NCBI GenBank assembly: GCA_905147135.1
Contig: LR990049.1
Coordinates: 7,829,428 to 7,893,427, forward strand
Reading direction: 5' to 3'
From: Blastobasis lacticolella
Lineage: Eukaryota > Arthropoda > Insecta > Lepidoptera > Blastobasidae
DNA: 64,000 nt
Shown here in pieces: positions 56,652 through 64,000 of this stretch. Both the position numbers and the translations under genes were made by a program. The notes below the pieces were generated by a model, which saw nothing but the letters and a program-made list of their open reading frames with translations, did not search any database and was not told the DNA's origin. Position 1 is the stretch's first letter. Each line of letters starts with the position of its first letter.

Positions 56652-57621
56652 CATGGACTTACTACCTAAAGGGACTGCGCACTGCTTTGACTAAAACCGG
56701 GCAGAGCGGGAGTCACCATCGATAGTCCTGTGTCCCTTTCTAGTGTTGCCACCATGGTTGATGCAAATTCCGAATTACTTTTATTACTTAGCGCGGACAC
56801 CGACCTACCGATCAGGGCCAGGCAGAGTCGGACCGGGTGCAATCTGAAGGTCATATTTTCACCAGGGTCCAACCCAAGGTTTCCCTGCTACATAGAACCC
56901 ATTGGTCCTAAAATACTAGTTTCTATAGAGAATTTATAGTACTTGTTGATCTACATTTCGAAAACCAGCTGTCAAACTTAAAACTGCAACAACTCCTAAA
57001 CTATTGGTGCTAGAACACTAGTTCCTAAAGAGAAATGATAGTGCTCGTCGAAATCTACATTTTGGATGGCAACTGTCAAACTTAGAACTGTTGCAACTCG
57101 GAAACGATTGGTCTTACAACACTAGTTCCTAGAGTAATATCCGTTGAGTACGTTGAGTATGAGTACTCATTGAGATCTACATTTCGGATGACAGTTTTAA
57201 GTTTGACAGCTGTCACCCGAAATGTAGATATCGACGAGTACTATCACTTATTTTTAGGAACTAGTGTTGTAGGATAAATCTTTACCGAACTCTTTTATCT
57301 GTTTTGTGGCACAAAAAGTCGTAGGTTGATAATTATGTCGACTCGACGTTTGTCGGAGAAACGTTCAGTAGATCAAAAGGTATTTTGATAACTACTTTTC
57401 GGATTGTACGGATTACCCCATAATAATATCAAATTCACGGTAAATATATTTCTTCAATAATGGCAACACCAAACATGAAACTTGTCAATTTAGAATGACG
57501 GTGATTATGCCAATAACATTGTGTTTACACTGTTAGAAAGGGACAAACGACTATCGATGGTGATTCTCGCTCTGCCCGGTTTTAGTCAAAGCAGTGCGCA
57601 GTCCCTTTGGGTAGTAAGTCC
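56652..57621. mobile_element. 970-bp DNA transposon-like element, long inverted ends
   Basis: The left end (GGACTTACTACC, then AAAGGGACTGCGCACTGC, TTTGACTAAAACCGGGCAGA) is repeated inverted at the right end over about 90 bp with few mismatches, ending GGTAGTAAGTCC. An 11-bp direct repeat ATGGACCAAAA flanks it (56,641-56,651 and 57,622-57,632). It is inserted exactly at the right end of the MITE at 56,462. The interior is non-coding and holds tandem units (next entry). The superfamily is uncertain. Confidence 0.75.
56907..57285. repeat. ~103-bp tandem units ending in an inverted unit
   Basis: Three direct units begin near 56,907, 57,009 and 57,114. Each has ACTAGTT.CTA.AGA, GATCTACATTT.G and CTGTCAAACTTA.AACTG blocks (the last partly lost in unit 3). 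A fourth, inverted copy follows at about 57,215-57,285 (CTGTCACCCGAAATGTAGAT, GGAACTAGTGTTGTAGGA), so units 3 and 4 can fold into a hairpin. Confidence 0.8.
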
Positions 57622-57634
57622 ATGGACCAAAATG

Positions 57635-58645
57635 ATGTAATTGACATATCATGTCAAACAGGAAAGTTTTGTTATAAACAACTTGAAAAGAGTTTCAACC
57701 AGTGTCAAAAAAAATCCATAATTCCACAAATAAAACCTACGGAGTCAATATAGTAGCAACGGGAGTGGACCTTCTGTAAGTTTTATATTTTGTGACTCTA
57801 CGTGCAATGCTACGATTCACCGTAAAAGATAATCTGCAATAAAGAGATCGTATGACTAGACTGCATTCACCATTACTAATCATCTACTTACACTCTGAAT
57901 CAGTAAACAAGTCTTTGCTCGATAGTACAATTCACGTGTAGCTGTGATCATAGATCTAGTTTTAAGGACTCCTTGAAAGTAAATGAGGTACTTTCCTCCA
58001 CCCTGACAAAGTTGATAGGCTTAATAAAGTACACCCAACGTCTAGTAAATACTTACTTCATAGCAAATAATTTGCCAACCCCATTTTGCGAAATCTTGTG
58101 GTTACTGTTTAGCATGGTAATTCAGATGAGCACCAAGACGTAGAAACTTAAAGTACGTTCTTGCTTCAACAACTTCGGCCCTTGTACGTTTAATCTCCTT
58201 ACCTGTTTATTATTATGGACCCCGGCAAGAAAGCTGGGGCAACAAATTGCTAGAACTTTTGACTTTGATTGGTTGTGTCTGAACACGAACTTCCGAATTA
58301 GCTCTCAGTTGCGTTGCTGAGGAAGAAAAATTAATACCGTTGCAGAAAGTTGGCTGGAATTAATTTCATCAGGAAAAAGGCAACGGACTCTTCAAAGCGG
58401 CGCGACAGTTTGCCAAGCACAAAATCGATTTAATCCAATTAAGGGGAAAAAATATTCCGGCAAAAATGTAGCTCAAAATTAACTTGAATTCGAAAGGAAA
58501 TGTTGATCGTTCCGCTGCTCTGCCAACCAGACAGTTGGGAGTGAGGGGCCATATTTATTACGGTTCATATTTTGATATTTTTTCATGCCACCCTACATAA
58601 TACATACGAGTTATTAGATAAGTTACAAAGTTAGATACTATTCTC
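57635..58645. other. no gene recognised
   Basis: Unique AT-rich DNA with moderate GC near 58,230-58,420. No repeat or exon is supported. Confidence 0.4.
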
Positions 58646-58647
58646 AA

Positions 58648-58884
58648 TCCTACTAGTAATTGGGAAAGTTGGTAATGATGAATGGATGTTTCGATGTTTG
58701 GTACTTCTTCATGCAAAAACTACTGAATGGATTATGATGAAATTTAGCATTAATATAGCTTCAAGCCCAGAATAGCACATAGGCTATAATTTATCTGGAA
58801 AATCAATGTGGTTTCCCGCGGGAACGGGTCTGGAATGTTATATAATCATATAATCAAATCTGTGGACGAAGTCGCGAAAGCTAA
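58648..58884 (+). mobile_element. complete 237-bp non-autonomous Helitron
   Basis: A|TCCTACTAGTAAT at the left and GCGAAAGCTAA|T at the right fit the Helitron rule. The interior has GAATGGATGTTTCGATG, GCAAAAACTACTGAATGG, CATAGGCTATAATTTATC and GTTTCCCGCGGGAACG, with GGACGAAGTCGCG near the end. Confidence 0.8.
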
Positions 58885-58889
58885 TAACA

Positions 58890-60425
58890 ACATAAAAGTA
58901 CCTATGTCATTTTATGACTCCAGTTTTGTTTAACTCCATAGATATAAGGAACATATACATACAGCACCTACCTATTCCTGATTACAACGCTTGCGAAAAC
59001 CGAAACTGCAATGAACATAATCAGTTGACAACACCACCCCGACATCCCAGTGTAATCGACAGCAGCGTTGTTGCTAGATAATTTAGTTACCCACCCACTT
59101 AATTAGTTTGCTCTCCTAAGACACGACTATAATGGAAATCCACGGCGATACCTAATACTGTTTAAATTGCTTGTTGCTTCTAGTGGAACAGGCGATTTAC
59201 CTGCCATAGCAATTGGCTGCTAGGGTCGCCAGAGTTTAGAATTTTATATAAGTATACATGTTGGTAATATTTTTTATATATACCTATATTTGACTAGTCA
59301 GGCATTTTGAGGTAGGAGGTCGGGAACACTATATTTACTACTCCAATTTTTTTCGGGTTCCAAGACAGTATTAGCGTGTGGGTGCGCATGAGTATCAAAA
59401 CTCAAGGCCTGTGTGTAGTCCCCGCTGTAGATCCTGGCTACACAGGAGTTGCAGCGGTGGGAATGAGTGTTGGGGCAAAGTCCGTTAGCCAGGCATTTGA
59501 TCGCCATCTCATCTGGTGGTAAGTGACAATGCGGCCGAAGATGGATCTTCCCAAATAACTAAATTGTTTCTTAGTAGGCTACAAATTACTTAACTACCCC
59601 GCTATTACTTAGTAATACCTCAGAGTAAAGTAATAGGAGCAGATATCAGTTTTCCTTTGTGCTTTCCATTCTCGGCTTCCAAAACCTAAATTTCGTTTTA
59701 AAATATATTATTACTGTTATGAATATATTATTAATCTGGGTTGGTGTATTAAATCATTCTCCTCGATCAACTACTATAGTTTTTGAGTTCATAATACACA
59801 ATATATGGTATTCGGTAGGTAACTTTCATCAAAAGCCGTTTACGTAGTAGCTTTGATTGAAACATCCACCTAAACATCCATATGTGCTCTAATGTGATAC
59901 AATTATTTGGTTAGTTACCGCCTTACCGGTATCTGTAGCGCACACATAACGAACTCTCTAATTTTCTCGTTCATAGACTCTCAAAATCATTAACTCCGAC
60001 GTCACGCTGTTCAAGCAACCATTGCTCCGACATACGAGAACATCTAATGGTAATAAACAAGCAATTCTTGTGTGTAATAAGTATGTTATGTCAATGTACC
60101 TACCCATAATTAGTTTCTTGATAACTGCTAAGAGTTTCATGATGATAACGTAGAAAAAGCCCGAGATAGTTGACTACCATAATATAAATATCAACACAAG
60201 ATGGGAATAGTATCGAGTTCGCTACTGTCTTCACACTCTCGTCGTCACTCATGCATGTTCTTTGTGATTGAACCGTGTGGTGCCAACCCTTTCGACTTAA
60301 GGATGTCGTGAAGACTAAATATCTTAGAGGCTAGCTAGCTTGGACCTCCCTACGGAGATTTTCACCAGAAAATGGACATTACACAAGTACCTCAAAGAGC
60401 GGCCGAATACATTCGCTCTCCTTGC
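58890..60425. other. mostly unassigned; LINE 3'-UTR trace at 59,435-59,525
   Basis: GCCAGGCATTTGATCGCC, ATCTCATCTGGTGGTAAGTG and GCGGCCGAAGATGG are the words of a lepidopteran LINE 3' UTR, plus orientation. No exon is recognised in the rest. Confidence 0.45.
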
Positions 60426-60431
60426 ATATGT

Positions 60432-60658
60432 CCAGGGGGGTGAAACTCGCGCGTTCGACATTAGAAATCAACATTTTCTCTAACTAGAAATACCTGTTAA
60501 TAAGTTGCTGAATCCCTATTGCAAAGAGAAAACTTATTCTTAACGATTTTCGCTCATCCTTTTTTGCGAAAAACGTTTTAAATTACATTTTTAATAGAGA
60601 TATTTAGCTACAAAAATGTCGAATTCGAGATGTCACAGCGCGAGAATTAGGCCCCTGG
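60432..60658. mobile_element. 227-bp MITE-like element
   Basis: The ends CCAGGGGGGTGAAACTCGCG and CGCGAGAATTAGGCCCCTGG are imperfect inverted repeats. An inner pair TTCGACATT and AATGTCGAA extends the fold. No clear target duplication and no coding frame are seen. Confidence 0.6.
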
Positions 60659-60659
60659 A

Positions 60660-61210
60660 CGACGGACATCAGCCACTTTCCATCAGGTAGACCGTCCGTC
60701 CGTGTGTCTCCCTAAGTGATAAAAAGAACACGTTTTCTGTTGTGTATTTGAAACACTGCTTGCCATATGTGGCATTTATGACAAAACCCTCGAATGCTCC
60801 ATGGGGAACCGTTAATAGTGGAGAGGCCTATTTGCTCCCAGAGCCAAGGGGTTTAGAGGTATGAAAAGTATTGGTGATACCCCTCGTGTTGCTAATGGCC
60901 ACAGGTAACGGTGCCCACTTTCCATCAGGTGGCCCGTTTGCCTGTTTATCTGCCAATTGACATAAAAAGCTCTCCACTGTTTTGGAGGTGGATGCGCACC
61001 CCGTCCCTACGGGGTGTAGCATCCGATGAAACCTGAAAGGCCCTTATGGCTACAGGTGCTCCCAGGGGGTGTTTAGTACGTATGCGCCTAGGTTCTTTTG
61101 GCGAGTCGTGCATAACCAGTCCGGCCGGCCGGCTGGTACTCATGAGAGTTCACCTCCTCCCTCCCAACCGCTATACCGGAGGGTGCCCATTTCCTTTGCG
61201 TTGGGCGCAA
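60660..61210 (+). mobile_element. LINE 3'-UTR-like fragments
   Basis: ACTTTCCATCAGGTAGACCG (about 60,676) and ACTTTCCATCAGGTGGCCCG (about 60,917, then TTTGCCTGTTTATCTGCC) are two copies of a common lepidopteran LINE 3'-UTR word. Between them lies GGTGATACCCCTCGTGTTGC. The GC-rich rest to 61,210 is unassigned. Confidence 0.45.
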
Positions 61211-61305
61211 AAAAAAAATGATTAAGTAAATTTGTGATACAAGTTCATGTCTATGGCGTTCACTACGGCTACTTCAGCTTCGATAAAACGATGTCTTTTC
61301 CGGAC

Positions 61306-61754
61306 GAGGGCACCGTATGTTATCGTCCTACGTCATTAAGGTCATTCCACTTTATAGCCTAGGACCCCACAAAACGTTGGTCCGTCGGTGCACAACCAGA
61401 CTCGATTGTTTTCTTGCGACGCATACTTTCGTCTTTTAGTAGCGATAGTACCTACTCTTGTGTAGGTTATATAAGTTAAAAAACTGTCTGCCTTACTTCC
61501 TCTTAGCAGTTTTGCTAGCCCGCCACATTAATGTCAGCAAAAAACGACTCACCAAAAAGTGATAATTTCTTTTATTTCTTAACTACTATCGCTACGAAAA
61601 TTCATAAATTTAGGTTGCAAAAAAAATTTTATATTGTACCCAACGGTCCAGGTAGTGCACGGGCATACCAACGTTTTGTCCCCTAAACCTCTACAATCGC
61701 TACAAAGTGAAATGTTTCTTCTACTTGATGATGTAGAATAACCTACAGTGCCCT
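61306..61754. mobile_element. 449-bp fold-back element
   Basis: The ends GAGGGCAC(C/T)GTA(T/G)GTTAT are inverted. Pairing continues inward over about 150 bp per arm (CATT(C/T)CACTTT(A/G)TAGC, ACAAAACGTTGGT, TTAGTAGCGATAGTA / TACTATCGCTACGAA) with many mismatches and indels. No coding frame is found. Confidence 0.7.
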
Positions 61755-61759
61755 CACAG

Positions 61760-62880
61760 TCTCTAAAACCGATGTGCATTATTTACTGCCGACTACTGCT
61801 CATGTCCGGTGCAACAACGAACCACGAGTACTAAAAGCGGCAAAAACCCGGCGTCGTATCCCGCGCCTGCGCTGCCGGAAGGAAGCCGCTGTCCAACCCA
61901 CCAGATTTACGATGAGACTTCCTAATGCTAGCACTGTAATTCATGCTCTGTCCCAGTGTATGTTTAGCTTGAATACATATTTTATGAGTTCGTTTTTGCG
62001 TTCAGATTGTGTCATGGCGTAGTCCGGTTTCATAAGCCCAAACTTATGACGATCTTGGGGTAGTATTAGTTACTACAACGTACCGAATGTTAACAAGGTA
62101 GTTTCGAAGAAATAAGAAAAATTAAACAAATAGTCTAGAAATAAACAAATTTATTTTATTTATATGCAGCATTTTTGAGCACCAGTGGCTGGACGCACTC
62201 ATGTGGGAGGCTAGAGTCCCGCAGTAAACTGTAAATGTTACTGTTGAGGGGAGTTATCGTTGCTATTCTTCTATTATACTTTTCAAAAAAGATTTTCCCT
62301 ATCACAATATCATAGTTTTTCTATAATCAGGCATACTTACGTTTTACAAGAGGTACCTCTTGTACATCTTGTTTATCTAAGGTTGATAATATGTTGAATA
62401 TTTGGATATTCAGCAGCTATTTCGATACACGATGCACTTGCCATTTAATAGTGGTAGAAATAGGGGAAACGTATAAAAATATACGTAGCAAATCTCTCGG
62501 ACCCCGTCCATTGCGTGGGCAGTATAAATTAGTTTGCGGCGACGCGACGCAGGCGCGCGGCGGCCGCGGCAACCGCAGTCTGCGGACGAATTGCTACCCT
62601 AATTGAATCCCATGAAAAACATTTATATGTAAAAATTCGCCAAGTCTCGTGACTCTCCCGTAAAAATAAATGAGATCTAAGGTGGAGTCGAACAGTACTT
62701 TTTTATTAAATATTCTGCAAATTACACTGTAGTTCCCTTTTAAAGATATTGAGGAAATAATAATATTCTTGCCCCTTGCCTGAACATCGCCGCAACTAAT
62801 TTCTTATTATTGTACATTTGTAAATTTGTATGTGGTATGTCTAATATCTCAGTCAATAAATATGTAATTTCATATCCCTT
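61760..62880. other. unassigned DNA with palindrome and SINE trace
   Basis: A perfect 18-bp palindrome ACAAGAGGTACCTCTTGT lies at 62,346-62,363. A short trace at about 62,185-62,235 (GGGAGGCTAGAGTCCCGCAG) may be SINE-derived. See also the promoter-like patch at 62,500-62,600. Confidence 0.4.
62500..62600 (+). promoter_or_regulatory. TATA plus CpG-rich promoter-like patch
   Basis: AGTATAAATTAG (about 62,521) is followed 20-60 bp later by GCGACGCGACGCAGGCGCGC and GGCGGCCGCGGCAACCGCAG, a sharp CpG island in AT-rich DNA. The layout fits a plus-strand promoter with a start near 62,550. No matching coding exon is visible downstream in the window. Confidence 0.3.
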
Positions 62881-62884
62881 AGAA

Positions 62885-63110
62885 AATGACAGACTTCCAT
62901 ACAAACTGTCATCCCCCATTTTACCCCTTTAGGGTAGAAATTTCGTAAAACTTATGTACAGGTACATGTTCATAAATAACCATAAGCCTGTATCAGGTAT
63001 TAATATACTCGTACAACTTCATGTCTCTTATTTTGAAAATGACGTACTTTTATACAAACTGTCAACCCCTATTGCACTCCCTCACGGGCATATATTTTCC
63101 GTTCCGATTT
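62885..63110 (+). repeat. two diverged copies, period about 155 bp
   Basis: GAAAATGACAGACTTCCATAC (62,882) and GAAAATGACGTACTTTTATAC (63,035) are each followed by AAACTGTCA.CCCC and later a short ATTTT.CCTTT-like stretch. They are probably pieces of a dispersed repeat. Confidence 0.5.
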
Positions 63111-63118
63111 TTCCCTTT

Positions 63119-63377
63119 CATCATCACAGCCCATAACAGTCCACTGCAGGACTTCGAGCCTCTCCCACGAAAGGGGAGGTCATTGCCATAATCTCCACGC
63201 TTGGCAGGCGGGTTGGAGATCGCAGTGCAGTTGATGAAAATCTACCCAGAAAGATGCTGCTGCCCACCTTTCGGATTTGTCCCTTAGTCGCCTCTTACGA
63301 CACCCACGGGAAGAGACGGGGTGGTGCTATTCTTTGAGGTGGCGGCACCACACACCACATTTTTCATTTTTCACTTC
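63119..63377 (-). mobile_element. SINE family B with perfect 12-bp target duplication
   Basis: Minus-oriented: CATCATCACAGCCCATAAC, GTCCACTGCAGGACTTCG, CCATAATCTCCACGCTTGG, CGCCTCTTACGACACCCACG, GGCGGCACCACAC. ATTTTTCCCTTT lies on both sides (63,107-63,118 and 63,378-63,389). The duplication shows that the 5' part extends about 20 bp beyond the shared body. Confidence 0.85.
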
Positions 63378-63389
63378 ATTTTTCCCTTT

Positions 63390-64000
63390 ATACACTCCTA
63401 ATTATCTATCCCCATGCCAAATTACAACTTTCTAAGCCATCTGGAAGTGTTCTATCTTTTTGATGATCAATCACTCAATTAGTGACGAAATATTCAAACT
63501 TCGATAAACCATATATTAAAAACCGTTTAAGGTAGAAACTTGTAATTTAGAATATAATCTGTCTACATTACGTAAACAATGACATATAAACTTCAGGTAG
63601 TTTCTTACAAAGATATATAATAAGACCACGCTAAGTCCGAATCGCACGTTTAATAATCTCTGTGTGGCAACTTATACCAAGTTTTTTATCCGTCATAGAA
63701 CGTCATTGAAAAGTCATAACAAACAATTTGATTTCTGTAGGACTGTTTATTTTCGTAAGTTAAGAAAAATATTATTAAATAATGGGCAAAACAATTAAAA
63801 AGGAAGCGCGGAAGATAATTTTCACCTTGATTAATAATTTAGACAAACGTTCAAGCTAATCGTGACCAAATAACTGAATGCTTACAAGAAGGTGAATGCG
63901 TTGAGTTGCTTCGAGAAAAGGGTGTACGGCCATGCTTGTCTGCTCGACTTGGCGGGGAGCACTGCCATGCCCCCTGATATACCCGTCTCCATTACTGTAT
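63390..64000. other. no gene recognised
   Basis: The stretch is AT-rich. The final 150 bp have an open-looking plus reading (ECLQEGECVELLREKGVRP) that could be part of an exon or transposon running off the edge. No family is recognised. Confidence 0.3.

Overview
The window looks like eukaryotic, repeat-rich insect DNA, most probably from a lepidopteran (moth or butterfly). It is strongly AT-rich and no long open frame is found. Short exons are lost in introns and intergenic DNA. The repeats are of kinds common in Lepidoptera: tRNA-derived SINEs, RTE- and Jockey/CR1-like LINE fragments, Penelope-like remains, mariner and hAT-type elements, and short Helitrons with A|TC...CTRR|T ends. The species cannot be told from the sequence. 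No prokaryotic gene, operon, CRISPR array or integrated virus is recognised.

Left part (about 1-23,700). One host gene is well supported, on the minus strand. A first coding exon (23,163-23,298) encodes a hydrophobic signal-peptide-like N-terminus. A second exon (7,726-7,848) encodes one complete LDL-receptor class A module. Both have canonical splice sites and matching phase 1 junctions, so they would splice directly across an intron of about 15.3 kb. The product is the N-terminus of a secreted or membrane protein of the LDL-receptor family. A lipophorin or VLDL-type receptor is a reasonable guess. The rest of the gene must lie beyond the left edge. A CpG-rich block at 23,490-23,700 sits where the promoter and 5' UTR should be. 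The intron carries Jockey, Helitron and SINE copies, a 51-bp perfect inverted repeat, and part of a composite fold-back element.

Middle (about 23,700-50,000). No host gene is recognised here. A degraded mariner transposase (24,752-25,690) is split by a SINE-derived insertion with a target duplication. An intact-looking 528-bp hAT-type MITE with an 8-bp duplication lies at 33,551-34,078. A composite 'Z+F' inverted-repeat unit of about 670 bp is present as two complete copies in opposite orientation (36,682-37,368 and 38,623-39,285), with partial copies around them. LINE reverse-transcriptase remnants of Jockey type (39,700-40,063) and RTE type (41,978-42,600), two Helitrons, and several SINEs with target duplications follow, some of them nested.

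Right part (about 50,000-64,000). A well-formed tRNA-Pro gene (anticodon TGG) lies at 50,335-50,406 on the minus strand. Beyond it are an array of ATGTCAA motifs, a SINE ending in a snap-back hairpin, and a 970-bp inverted-repeat element containing ~103-bp tandem units. A complete 237-bp Helitron, more fold-back MITEs, a TATA-plus-CpG promoter-like patch near 62,530, and a SINE with a perfect 12-bp target duplication complete the window. All positions were read by eye, so repeat edges are good to a few bases at best unless a target duplication fixes them.
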